Source of the DNA: Diphasiastrum complanatum
Taxonomy: Eukaryota > Streptophyta > Lycopodiopsida > Lycopodiales > Lycopodiaceae
NCBI GenBank assembly: GCA_029204225.1
Contig: CM055102.1
Span: forward strand, 33,454,585-33,518,584
Direction of reading: 5' to 3'
Length of the DNA: 64,000 nucleotides
Below the pieces are notes generated by a model. The model was not told the DNA's origin. It did no database searches and saw nothing but the letters and a program-made list of their open reading frames with translations. This document shows, one piece after another, positions 53,195 to 64,000 of this stretch. Made by a program: the position numbers and the translations under genes. Position 1 is the first letter of the stretch, and every line of letters starts with the position of its first letter.

Positions 53195-54046
53195 GAGCCG
53201 ATATCGATTCAACGCACATTGCTAACTACATTGGGAGGCGCTTCAACAAGGACGAGTGCTGAACGAATATTGCACGACTTTATGAATGATCAAAGCTTGC
53301 TTCGGTAGATTCTTTATATAGACCAAAGCTACAAAGACTCTACCAAAGCAAGTTTTGATCATTCACAATGTTATCCAATAACTTCACTGGGGGACACTTC
53401 AACTAGGACAATTCTAATATCGGTTCAACATGCCTGAGAGAAGAACGATCATTTATTATTTTGATGGCGTGTGTCGATTCACTATTGGACCTAAACAAGG
53501 ATGTCAAAATCTGAAGAAATTTTGAAGATATAATATAATTATTCATTTGATGTTTATTGCCTATCTTATCGCAAAATCAATTGTAGTTTGGGTCTTTTAG
53601 ATGTTGTTTATTTATTGTATCAGTCCCATACTAGTCCATGATTACTGTCATAATTAGCCTTATTGATCAATGAATCATGATGATCGATGGACATTTATTA
53701 AGGATTTGATTTTTGATATTAAAGAAGATTTCAAATTTATTGATCTACGTAAACCGTGCCTTGATATTCACAACCACCACGATGACAATCATTTTGGATT
53801 TTGGCACTATATAATCACCTGCACAATGCTTTAAAATTTTGCTTTCAGTTTCAGATCATCTCTATGCGAATAAGGTATCGGTTTAGCACGCCCGACGAAA
53901 CTGCTCAACCTCCCTTCCAGACTCCCGCGTGCCCATTTGCTATCGATGGTTCTTAAAAGAATATTCTTTTTGATATCGGTTCAATGCGTCCGACTTGCAT
54001 TTTGCTTCTAGTACCTCTATACGCGTGCGTTGATCTAATATTGAGT
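53195..54046. repeat. Dispersed GATATCGGTTCAACGCGC motif array (left cluster)
   Basis: Plus-orientation copies at about 53200, 53415, 53873 and 53970. Reverse-orientation copies (GCGTGTTGATNNNATATT type) at about 53255, 53466 and 54021. Spacing is irregular, orientation mixed and sequence between copies unrelated. This is the usual look of transposase-binding subterminal repeats in CACTA-type elements. Confidence 0.6.
53283..53365. repeat. Hairpin with 33-bp arms
   Basis: TGAATGATCAAAGCTTGCTT... (53283-53315) pairs with 53333-53365 with about three mismatches around a 17-nt centre. Confidence 0.8.
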
Positions 54047-54050
54047 CCTA

Positions 54051-54503
54051 ATAGCATGCACGAAGCAAACTATATGTATCCATCCTGGAGGTATCCCAAT
54101 TCAAGGAGGCTGGAGAAATCCATCGCCGCCTCATCCACCACCACCTCCTCCTAGGCCAAGGGGCAGACCACGAGACCCGCCATGGCTGAAGGATATCCGG
54201 AAGCTTCAAAAGACCAATAATCTTCTGATTCTGAAAGCTCACATACAGAGATTCGTCAGACAGGTAACGAGAAGTCTCTCTGCATATGTGAGATGGACAG
54301 TAATGGCAATTGAAGCTCTGCACACTACATATGAGGACTTCCAAGTGAAATTTTTTTTAGATATTGTTGTTGCAGTTGTCCATGCCAAGAGGGTGACCAT
54401 CATGCCAAAGCATTTCAACGTTGTGTTCAGGCTATGGGAAAGGTATGATAAATTTACGAGTACTTCGGATCAGTTCCATCCTCTCCTCCAAAACAGGCTG
54501 TAG
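54051..54503 (+). pseudogene. Histone-H3-like gene 2 with polyproline tail
   Basis: Open throughout from about 54051 to TAG 54501-54503. Where H3 begins MARTKQTARKSTGG, this reads I-ACTKQTICIHPGG (ATA for the start ATG, Arg2 to Cys), so the ancient N-terminus is traceable. A tail PPHPPPPPPRPRGRPRDPPW replaces the rest of the H3 tail. The core follows: LKDIRKLQKTNNLLI (alphaN), QRFVRQVTRSL (alpha1), VMAIEALHTTYEDF (alpha2) and VVHAKRVTIMPKHFNVVFRL (loop 2/alpha3). From QR-x-VR to HAKRV the alignment to H3 is gapless over 48 positions, with RW for RF in loop 1. About 20 unrelated residues extend the C-terminus. There is no intact start codon, so it is either a pseudogene or an exon of a larger transcript. 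It is followed by the SPKS repeat and Ulp1-like exons. Confidence 0.75.
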
Positions 54504-54814
54504 AAAAAAAAAAAAATCAATCTCAACCTTTTTGGCTTGTATTTCGGGTTCAGAGCGGGAGTGTATTAAAAAAGAGGAGGTGTCATGACTGTCCTAATAA
54601 AGCAAGAGATTTTTCAAAGCTGTCTCCTTTGCATGATATTCTAACAACTAAACAATCTCCTCTGAGGTCTCCTTTTCATTCAAAATCTCCTCCTAAATAT
54701 TTCTCTCCTCCTAAATGCCAGTTTCCTTCTCCTCCCAAAAATTCCTCTCCTACTAAATCTTAGTCTCCTTCTTCTCCTTCTAAAGATTCATCTCCTTATA
54801 AATCTCCTCCTCTA

Positions 54815-54895
54815 GCATCTCAGTCTCCTAAATCTTAGTCTCCTAAATCTCAATCTCCTAAATCTTAATCTCCTAAATCTCAGTCTCCTATTAGG
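54815..54895 (+). repeat. 15-bp tandem repeat encoding (Q/stop)-S-P-K-S
   Basis: About 4.5 units of (C/T)A(G/A)TCTCCTAAATCT from 54821. Successive first codons are CAG, TAG, CAA, TAA, CAG, so the Gln codon alternates with the stop made from it by one C-to-T change. Looser Ser-Pro-Lys-rich sequence (SPPK, SPTK, SPSK) extends back to about 54690. S-P-K-(K) motifs are known in histone tails as minor-groove binders; a link to the adjacent H3-like gene is only inference. Confidence 0.7.
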
Positions 54896-55099
54896 TCCCC
54901 CCCTCCAATATCAGGAGTAGAGTTAGATGATTCTGTAAATTTCAAAGTTGAATTGATTTTAAATCACAATCCATTCTATGGCTTGTCTTTATTACTTCCT
55001 ACATCCCCTGCACTTGCTTTTGTAAATTCTCCTCTCACACTATGACCAATTGCTAAATACTCGTCTTAAAGCTCTAGGTTTTAAATACAATTTTAAGAT

Positions 55100-56212
55100 G
55101 CCGAAGACTAACATAGGTCTTCCCCTTAGTAAATTAGATACAGGTGAATTAGAAAGTAGGGATAAGATGTTAGGCGACAATGTAGGAGGGGAGGGCATTC
55201 AATATTATATGGAGTCTTTATAGATGTCATATTTTTTCCTCTACAATTCATGGCTACCTTTGATTTTCCTGAGTTTAAAAGTTTGCACGCTGATATGCTT
55301 AAGTACGTTAGACTGGGGACTCCGCTGCTCGTGCTCCCATACATAACCAAGTAAGTGTATGCTTTTCAAATTTATTTTGATTTTTTCATATGAATTGTGA
55401 TTTTACATGCATACTCGAAAATGTGTTGTTTTCTGATTGTAGTCATCACTGGAGCATATATGTGCTATCCTTATATGTCAATAATGAGGGTGTGTATAAT
55501 CCAATTTGTATAAAAATGAACTCCATTACACACACCCACAAAATAGCGAGGAGCCATATCAAGAAAATACTAGAACTCTTTCCAATACGAGGTGCAACAA
55601 CCTATACAAAGCTCAAAATGGTTGATGTATAGGTAAAAATTTTAGAATATCGGTTCGACACGCGCTTTTAGTGTTTGTAGATGTTCATTTCATATCGTAC
55701 ATATTGATCCAATATTTTATTCTGTTTGATATCGGTTTGATGCGCGCTTGTAGCCCTTGTGGATTTCCATATCATTTCGTGCGCGCTGATCCGGTATTCC
55801 ATTCAATGAAAATTTTGTTTTTTGACCTTCAAAATTTGAACACTATAGTTCTCCCAACAAGTTGATTATGTTAACTGTGGGTGGTAGATGGTGTACAATG
55901 CCAAATATTTTTTTAATTGGCTTGCACTACAAGATTTCTGAATCTGCTAGAGGTAATCTATTAATGTACAATTACAATCAGATATTCATAATTCTCTAAC
56001 TTATTCTGGATTAATAACATGCACTTGTGTTTTTGTTTTTTGTAGTTCAAATGCCCGTAGGTCTCCCTAATGGAGATAATGCGTTTCTGGCAAGAGACAA
56101 TAAAACTTGTGATTTAAAATTCATATCCAGTTTCAATTGTAGAGTATTCTCCACCAAAGTTACTTCCATATGGAGAAATGGATTCAGAGATCACCCTCAA
56201 CTTGAACAATGA
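55100..56212 (+). pseudogene. Ulp1/SENP-like (C48) cysteine protease remnant
   Basis: Blocks in order: GDNVGGEGIQYYMESL (the 'W-L-x-D-x-VI-x-x-Y' substrate-loop region) ending in a stop at about 55220; FKSLHADMLKYVRLGTPLLV with donor CCAA|GTAAGT at 55351; after an acceptor (GATTGTAG) an exon from 55443 with HHWSIYVLSLYVNNEGVY, which contains the catalytic His-Trp; then from about 56045 VQMPVGLPNGDNAF where active enzymes have Gln...NG-x-DCG. The catalytic Cys is not visible. Ulp1-like genes are frequent passengers of plant MULE and CACTA elements and cleave SUMO-type conjugates when active. This copy is inactive as read. Confidence 0.5.
55645..55800. repeat. GATATCGGTTCAACGCGC motif array (right cluster)
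   Basis: Plus-orientation copies at about 55645 and 55728; reverse-orientation copies at about 55700 and 55778 (CGTGCGCGCTGATCCGGTATTCC). Same motif family as 52.5-54.05 kb, here within an intron-like gap of the Ulp1-like remnant. Confidence 0.6.
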
Positions 56213-56214
56213 CA

Positions 56215-57380
56215 CTCAAGTTGAGCAGTTCATATATTATCAATCAAGATTTATACATAAAATTATATGACATAATACAAAATTATTTGTTCAAATTTTA
56301 TGGATCTTCAATTTCGATGGATGTTCCTATGTCTTTGTATTTTATATGCTCTTCCTGCCTTGCTCTTACTTGCACATGGAAAATTGTTTAAGTTCATAAA
56401 AATAGTAAAAGGTAAATATCAACTTAATCTATTATTCTTTAAACTAGTACTACATTTTATTATACTCCTAATATCCATATAAAGTCTAGATCGAAAACTT
56501 TCTGAAATTACTAAATATGGAAAAATCTATTCCTCACTTGAAAAATCTGGTAGAAGATATGGCTGTAATCTACCCATTAAACCATTCTTATCCAGAATAT
56601 AGGTGTGATCATAAAAAAAAGCTCCTGACTCTAATAAGGATTTTGGAGATCGACCTTTTATATTGTAAAATATTGATATCAGAATGTATGACATCAATTA
56701 TTTCAACAATCGATTGAACTGGTTGCCATTCAACGAAATTTGATGGATACAAATATGCAAAACCAACAAAAATAACATGAGAAAATTTGATATAAAGAAA
56801 ATGCTAATACCAAACAAATTTAATCTGAATATGCACATACTAATCATATACTTACAATTGCATTTTCTTCTATCATTTGGATTCAAATCTTGAATGTTGA
56901 GCTCTTTGTGAAGATAAATATGCTGAGCTAAAACTTCTATGATATATTGACCGACCGCTGATACTTTGAAATCCATTATCTTGCCTTTCCAAGAGCTCCT
57001 ATATATGTTATTCGATATTTTTCTTTTTTAAAAAGTGCCTTTTGAGGATGGATGCATCAAGATCCATTGATATTTATGATATATTCTTGGTATCCATTGA
57101 TCTTCTGCATTTTTTTCATTGCAAATTTTGATTGCATCAATGTTTCCTCTTGGTCTCCGATTATGTGTAGCCATTAGTCCAAAATATGTGTACACAAGCT
57201 GAGAACGAAGAGAATGAGAGGTAAAACCTATGAATGACAATCCAAAATATGTCTATGGAAGCTAAGAACAGAGAGAACGAAGAGAATGAGAGGTATACCT
57301 AAGAATGACAAGAAGTTCCTAAACTACAAGAATTAGTTAACTATGGTTTATGACTATTGATGTCGAATCAACCTCTACAC
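56215..57380. other. Non-coding or unrecognised, AT-rich
   Basis: A weak plus-strand frame at 56517-56700 (MEKSIPHLKNLVEDMAVIYP) may be a last exon of the Ulp1-like gene. Nothing else is recognisable. Confidence 0.35.
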
Positions 57381-57470
57381 GAACTAGTAAACATGAAACA
57401 TAAATTAAGATACTATGAATTAGAGTGGTATGAACTAGTAAGCATGAAACATAAACTAATGACATCATAC

Positions 57471-57507
<37 letters not shown>

Positions 57508-57654
57508 AAACTTTAAACCCTCAACACACACGAAGAGAAAAAAAATAACAAAATATAATAGAGTGCTTTTGAACCATGTCTTTAATGGAAAGAAAATGAG
57601 GGCCACACACCTTCCTAGGATTGGGAGTGTTGGTTACCTTTAACTCTTTCATTT

Positions 57655-57788
<134 letters not shown>

Positions 57789-58266
57789 CACATATATATA
57801 TAAGGCATGAGTCATAACTAATATATAACACATAAATTAATGATACTACAAATTAAAGTAGCATGAATAAATTAAGATACTACAAATTAGAGTAGCATGA
57901 ACTAGTAAGCATGAAACATAAATTAAGATACTACGAATTAGAGTAGCATGCACTAGTAAGAGTGAAACATAAACTAATGGCATCATACTTACACGCACAC
58001 GCGCACACACACAATTCTAAACCCTAAACCCTAAACACACACCGGAAAAAAAAAAAAACATAGTAGAGTGCTAAGCAAAACTCCCGAATTGTACAATTAT
58101 ATCCTATTCAAGAATGTCACCACATGCTCCCTCCTTATGGCATTTGGGCTTTTTTGTGAACTTATCTTCCAACAAAAAACATTAGAACCACGTCTTCAAC
58201 GGAAGAAAATCAAGGGCTACACACCTTTCTAGAATTGGGAGTGTTGATTACCTTTAACTCTTTCAT

Positions 58267-58367
<101 letters not shown>

Positions 58368-59439
58368 CATGAATCATAACTAATATATAAACACATAAAT
58401 TAAGATACTACAAGTTAAAGTAGCATGAATAAATTAAGATACTATGAATTAGAGTAGGATGAACTAGTAAGCATGAAACATAGATTAAGATACTATGAAT
58501 TAGAGTAGCATGAACTAAGAAGCATGAAACATAAACTAATGGCATCCACACACACGCACACACACACACACACAAGGAGAAAAAAAGAGAGAACATTATA
58601 GAGTTTTAATCAAAAGTCCCAAACCGTATGATTATATCCTATTCCAGAATGTCACCAAATGCTCCCTCTCGGCGGCATTTGGGCTTTATTGTGAAACTTA
58701 TCTTCCAACAAGAAACATTTGAACCGCACCTTTAACGAAAGAAAATCAAGGGCTACACACCTTCCTCTAATTGGGAGTGTTGGTTACCTTTAACTCTTTC
58801 ATGATCTCTCTCTCTCTCTCTTAACTCTTTGCATTTGATTGTTTTTTCGGATCCATTTGATGGTGGTTTTTATGTAATGTGCTAAAGTAATTTTACCAGA
58901 AAGGTCACTTCCTAAGTCTTGCTGGAATGAGACTAACCTTTATTGATGGATTTGTTGGACTCAACTTGTAAGTATCTTCTAAAAAGCCAAGTATACTACT
59001 ACCAAGCCACTAAGATCAAATAATGGTAGTAAGCATATTTCAATAGATTATTGAAACTTTTGTATAACTCGATTCAAACATATGTTTTGAAACCAACTCA
59101 CTTCAAATATATGCTGAGAAACCAACTGAACAAGACTATCAAGGCTCTAAAATCAAATAATGGTGGTCAACTATACTTGAAGGACAAAAGTAATCAACAA
59201 CATGCCTAGTTACGAAACTTGAAACTAATAATTTATGGACAACAATCGCAAATAGAAACTCTTGATCTGGTACAATCAAAATAAGTGAGGCTTCAATGTT
59301 ATATGAGATTAAAAAGAATGTTGCAATGGTGTGGCACATTTTGCTAAGTAGAGTAGAAAGATTAGGCAACCATTCAATTAAGCAACAAATCACCTAAAAA
59401 CTGTAATTTAAAAAAAAAAAACTCTAAAATGTTAATATT

Positions 59440-61320
59440 TATTCTTGGTACAGACCTCGAAATAGGTCGTGGTATATTGTATGATACAGATCCACCTATT
59501 CCGAGGTCTGTTCCAACCCTTGCTGGTAGATACTATTGTTACCTTTATTCGAATTCTCATGATTTGGAATAGTTTAATTTTAAATCAAATAAGGGCCATT
59601 CCAACTCTTACAAAAAGGACCTGAGTGAGTCTAGTAGGGGTGATTGCATATGGAAATCAAGACTTCAAATTTTGATGCAAGTTACTCCAATGGATTTCAC
59701 TATATTAGGGGTGGTTAGATATTAACTCATTATTTGTGTGTCCATTTTTTTTTGTGATTTGGACAACGTAAAAAATTTCAGGATGCTTGACATTGGATGA
59801 GAGTGAATCAAGAAAGGAGTAATAAGGCTTTAATGTGATGAAAGATTTGAAAAGATGTTGCATTATTGAATCACATTTTGTTCATCAAACATATTTTATT
59901 CATTTTGATGTATGAGCTGGGGCGAGAATATTGCTAACCTTGATATATCAGCTGAGGTGGTAATAATCTAGCATTGTTCAGACACAACTTGCTAATGTTT
60001 ATCAGAGATATGTTTCTGAAATATAAAAATTTATGAGCAGAGGTCGGAATGCACTTGGAATAAGTGATGGTATACTACCCTAAACAGATCCACATATTTC
60101 GAGGTCTGTTTCGACCTCCACTGATTCCCACCCTAGCTGATAGATCTACCCATTATCAACAGATTTAACAGTAAAGGTTGATATTTGTTTCTAAAATGTG
60201 AAATAAAATTGAATATCCTACACTACAAAATGTGGATTTACAACAAAAAATAGGAGACAAAATTTATGTAAAAATTTATGAGTGATGGTATACGACCTTA
60301 AACAGATCCACATATTCTAAAGTCTGTTCCGACCTCCACTGATTCTCATCCCAGTTGATAGATCTGCCCATTATCAACAGATTTATCAATAAAAATAGAG
60401 ATTTATTTCTAAAATGTGTAGATCTATTTTTATAAATCCCAATTTAAATAAAATTGAATGTAGTCCTACACTATAAAATGTGAATCTACAATAAAAAGTA
60501 GGAGACAGACTGTTACAAAATTGTACAAGTACTTGGATCTGTTACTAATTGTGTTAGTCAACTACTTGGATGGTGTTTGAGCCAAAAAATCGACATACAA
60601 ACTTGCAAAATAAAACCATAACAAAAATACATACAACTATTGTCTCAGAGGGAAAAAATAGAACTACTAATCACAATTGAAGATTTTGTTGAAAAAAACA
60701 CCTAAGCTTCACAAATCTATCATAAAATTCACAAATTTGTCATTTGAAAGCTATAAAAAATCTAAGAGGAGGTTGGAACAAACGTTGGAATAGACACTGG
60801 TATACTGTTCAAATTAGCATCATGTATTTTGACCTCCATTTCAACCATGTCAGTACCTGAGATCTATTACAGAATGTGTGCCTCAACTGCTCTTGTGGTG
60901 ATCGGCCCAGAAATCAACAAGGAAACCTACAAAACAAAAACTAGTATTGAAGTTTGTTAAGTATATTATCACAAAAAATATTCTTGCAACAATCTAAATT
61001 TTACAAAACAAATCTGAAAAATCAAATCCACACAAAGCAAAAACTAAATTTACGCAAAGAACAACAAATATGCATATGCAAATCTATATTTGCACCAAAA
61101 AGTGGATATACAAAAGATGCATACCCATCGGAATAGGCGCTACTTTAACAAACCCCACAGATTCACTTATTTTGATGGGCATTTCAACCCTTTGCAAATT
61201 TGGACCTACAACAAAAAAGTACACACTCACCCTAAAGCATCTGATGAATAGAAAATAAGACATCAGAATATCCATCAGAATAGCAAATCATCTAGATCTA
61301 CCTATTCCGACGGCCTTTTT
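59440..61320. repeat. Right subterminal repeat region
   Basis: Many copies of (C/T)TATT(C/T)CGAGGTCTGTT(C/T)CGACC in both orientations (about 59455, 59495, 60090, 60310, 60825, 61297). Inside is a tandem duplication of about 230 bp (60050-60280 and 60281-60512) containing CACTA(C/T)(A)AAAATGTG. The same motif core (GACCTCGGAATA) is in both terminal regions, tying this region to the ~13-kb element. Confidence 0.65.
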
Positions 61321-61693
61321 GACTTGCTTGTTATCTTCAGAAACATTTGTGGATTCGCCGCCTCCTTTATCTCAAAATAAACCTGCATAAAAAATGTGAA
61401 GTTAATAAAACCAAACTGCAATGACATTGAGATGGAGACTAAGTTATAAGAGAAAGAGAGAGTGAGAAAAAGAGATAGAGCGAGAGATTACTTTACATCC
61501 AATAATTAAAAACCTCCATCCTCCACCTTTTCTTTTTTTTCTTGAGCCATTAGAGAAAAATTGGCTTTAGAAAGGGCCCTATAAGGATTGTCACATAGGA
61601 TGACAATTTTTTGACAATGTAAAATACTAAAATAAAATCTTTTTCTGCTCGCAGTCCTGCCCACACAATTTTTGATGGTTAGCTATTTTGTGC

Positions 61694-62120
61694 ATAGTAT
61701 AGTCTATGGCTGAAAAAATCATAACTTTTGAATGACAGTTCAGATTGAGACGATTATAGTGCCATTAGAAAGCCCTCCACGATAGCTTTTCAACGACACC
61801 CAACATGACTTAGTACCGAACTACGGTGAAGAAGTTATGGCCAGTCAAAGCTTTGGTCGGTCAACACTTAGTCAACCGATATCTCTTTCAAGCATAGTTG
61901 ACCAATTTGACCGGGTCAAACTGGTCAACTGCGCTTGAAAGAAATATCGGTTGACCAAGTATTGGCTGGCCATAACTTCTTCACCGTGGCTCGGTACTGG
62001 TCATGTTGGTGTCATTGAAAAGCTCTCATCAAGGGCTTTCTAATGGCACCATAATCATCTCAATCCGAGTTGTCGTTCAGAAGTTACACTATTTTTTGTT
62101 GAGCTACATACTATACTATA
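61694..62120. repeat. Long hairpin MITE-like element, arms about 210-220 bp
   Basis: Arms 61694-61912 and 61913-62120 are near-complementary along their length, centred on TTTGACCGGGTCAAA with essentially no loop. Outer ends are ATAGTATAG / CTATACTAT. Arms contain several TTGACC (W-box core) words. A foldback MITE is likely; transcription would give a long dsRNA hairpin. Confidence 0.85.
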
Positions 62121-62332
62121 GATAAAATGGCTTATTTACGGGCTGCCCCCGACGCAAAATTACAGTTCTTTTAAAAAGCAAAGAAAATCAATTTGAAGGA
62201 GCTACGTTACGTAAATTCTAAATTTGAGTATCTTGATTGGACCATGTGGAAGAAACTTTTGAGAAAAAAAATTAAACGTATCTTTTTGAAAGGCTCCTTT
62301 TGTGCTCAAATTTTTTCTAATGTCATCACTTT

Positions 62333-62700
62333 TGATTTTGCAAGAGGAAAAGCAATAAGAGGAGGAAGCAAAGAGCAAGAGCAAGAGAAGCAAGAACAAG
62401 AGGAGCATTCAAATGTGAGGAGGATAAGGAGAGTAAGGAGGATAAAGAAGGTGCAGAAAGATCAACAAACAAGGGAGAGGACAAAGGTGGCAGGTACGTC
62501 CTTTGATACCATCACCCACTCCTCTTCCTTTTTCAAAAATGCCACGACAATGGTCAGTAATTTTGAATACCTCTCAAATTAGTTTTAGTATTACGAGGTC
62601 TGTTTCGAGGTCCTGACTAAATTAGATTCAGTATTTGGTCTGTTCCGAGGTGTATTCCGATGACTTCACTAGAATCTAAAATCAACTCAAATATGTTGCA
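62333..62700. repeat. Right inverted terminal region of the ~13-kb element
   Basis: Inverse copy of 49350-49754: AAGAGCAAGAGCAAGAG-type purine block, GTCCTTTGATACCATCACCC, then GAGGTCTGTTTCGAGGTCCTG and GTCTGTTCCGAGGTGTATTCCG outward. Confidence 0.7.
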
Positions 62701-63026
62701 TTCTAAAATCACACAATTATCAACGATTGTCGGTTGTTATATTTCCACGCCTTGTTAAAGAATAGTGCATTGAACAAAACTATCTTTTAACTACTAGTAC
62801 ATTATACTCATCTAGTTAAAGGATTTTATAAGTATTCAAACATCGACGTAATTGGCATCCAACTACTATTCTTGGGCGTCCAACTACTCAAAATTCTGAA
62901 ATTTGTCTTTTTTAAAAGTAGTGATTTTGCAAAATAGTAATTTTTCAAGGGATTCATGTACATATGTCTCTATTTTCAGTACTCAAGAAAACTGACATAG
63001 TATAGTAATGGAACCCCGCAATTGAT
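62700..63026. other. Intergenic, no gene recognised
   Basis: AT-rich sequence outside the right terminal region; nothing recognisable. Confidence 0.4.
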
Positions 63027-63795
63027 TGTACAAAATTAGATTATGATCAGCAAATTATGCAGATCCCTGTTGTTATCATTATATTAGTTAAGGAGTACTG
63101 AAGAGGCTAGCCATGTAATGAAACACATAGGCATAAATGTCATGAGAAGATTATAGTTGGCCTTGTCACAAACAATGAGGGATTTAGACCTATGTTGAAT
63201 TTATACATCGAGATGCTTGGAACTAAAATAGATCACCATCATATTTATGAATGACTTCTAACCATATGAGCGTAACACTATTTTCCTGTTATGAGATATC
63301 ATGACATACTTTGCCAATGACATATGGTGACTAGATGATAACAAGTGACCTTAGTGTAGAAGGAATCTTTAAGAATTTGGATGTTTAGGCATTTTGATAA
63401 AAATAACTTTAACCTTGAACCCCTCAATGACGTACTATTTTGATTGTACAAAATTGGATTCAGAAGTAGAATATTATGCAAATCTCAATTTTTATTAGTT
63501 TAGGAGAACCGAAGAGTGAGGCAGCCATGTAATGATGCCCATAGGCATGGATTGAATATCTAGGCGAAATCCGATCCATGCCTACGTGCATCATTACATG
63601 GCTAGCCTCGCTCTTCACAAGATTGCAGTTGGCCTTGTCACAAAAAATGAGCATGGATCACAAGATTGTAGGTGGCCTTGCCCTAAACAATGAGTAGGAA
63701 TTTAATTAGACCTATCTTGAATTTATACATCATCGAGATGTCTGGAACCGCCGGCGCCATAGATCACCATCATATCTATAACAGAGTTCTAACAA
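63027..63795. repeat. Direct duplication with hairpin insertion
   Basis: 63027-63265 and 63445-63795 share TTGTACAAAATT(A/G)GATT, GCCATGTAATGA, GTTGGCCTTGTCACAAA, GAATTTATACATC and ATAGATCACCATCATAT(T/C)TAT. The second copy contains a hairpin at 63511-63616 with arms of 42-43 bp (GAAGAGTGAGGC...TAGGCATGGAT and its complement), apparently formed by an inverted duplication of the shared sequence. Confidence 0.75.
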
Positions 63796-64000
63796 TCCAA
63801 GTAAGTGCCAGACAACTAAGCTAGGTTGAACAATATTGTTTGTCAAAAAACTTCGTTTAATTCATCTTGTAAAAGAAGTTGCACTAGACTCAAAATTAGT
63901 AATTTCGTTTAATTCATCTTATAAAAATGTCTTGTATTCATCCCAATGTATTCAATTAGTTTGTTTTATGTATTGCTGATCATCCTAATTTTGTGTTCCA

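Overview
The window is nuclear DNA from a land plant with a large, repeat-choked genome. The evidence is genes with GT-AG introns (one 2.7 kb long), plant-type LTR retrotransposons, CACTA, Helitron and MITE-like debris, degenerate CCCTAAA-type telomeric repeats, and unusually long (CT)n and (TA)n tracts. A fern-like or other non-seed or early-diverging vascular plant would fit, but that is inference. The sequence itself proves only 'plant'.

Only two loci look like intact host genes. (1) Plus strand, 2-4643: the 3' part of a gene of unnamed function, three exons, continuing upstream of the window. (2) Minus strand, 32412-33830: a three-exon class II (type B) DnaJ/Hsp40 of 345 residues. Its upstream region carries a heat-shock-element-like site and three ACGT-core boxes.

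The rest is mobile-element sediment. 5.1 and 34.6 kb hold copies of a tRNA-like SINE. 15.6-17.1 kb has telomere-like repeats followed by a Helitron whose N-terminal and Rep segments lie on opposite strands. 17.7-21.6 kb is a cluster of decayed, unrecognised ORFs around a histone-H3-like gene with a proline-rich tail. 26.8-28.8 kb has a decayed transposase-like gene. 29.3-29.8 kb has a chromovirus fragment and a duplicated finger-like segment. 39.6-40.9 kb is a CACTA TNP2 pseudogene. 41.1-48.9 kb is a Ty3/gypsy chromovirus broken open by an oppositely oriented Ty1/copia. 49.35-62.7 kb appears to be one large (~13 kb) element defined by inverted terminal regions. Inside it are a Transposase_24-like gene, tandem and dispersed short motifs, a second H3-like gene, an SPKS-type repeat, a Ulp1-like protease remnant and a triplicated satellite-like block. 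The tail (63-64 kb) holds a duplicated segment with a near-perfect hairpin.

The most unusual content is the pair of H3-like genes (about 19.3-19.9 kb minus and 54.05-54.50 kb plus). Both combine a recognisable H3 histone fold with a polyproline/arginine N-terminal region, and both sit among transposon genes. The second keeps a trace of the canonical H3 N-terminus (ACTKQT for ARTKQT). Both look decayed here, but they point to an H3 variant family travelling with mobile DNA. A second theme is decay by C-to-T change: many in-frame stops sit where family members, or neighbouring repeat units, have Gln (CAG/CAA) or Arg (CGA).
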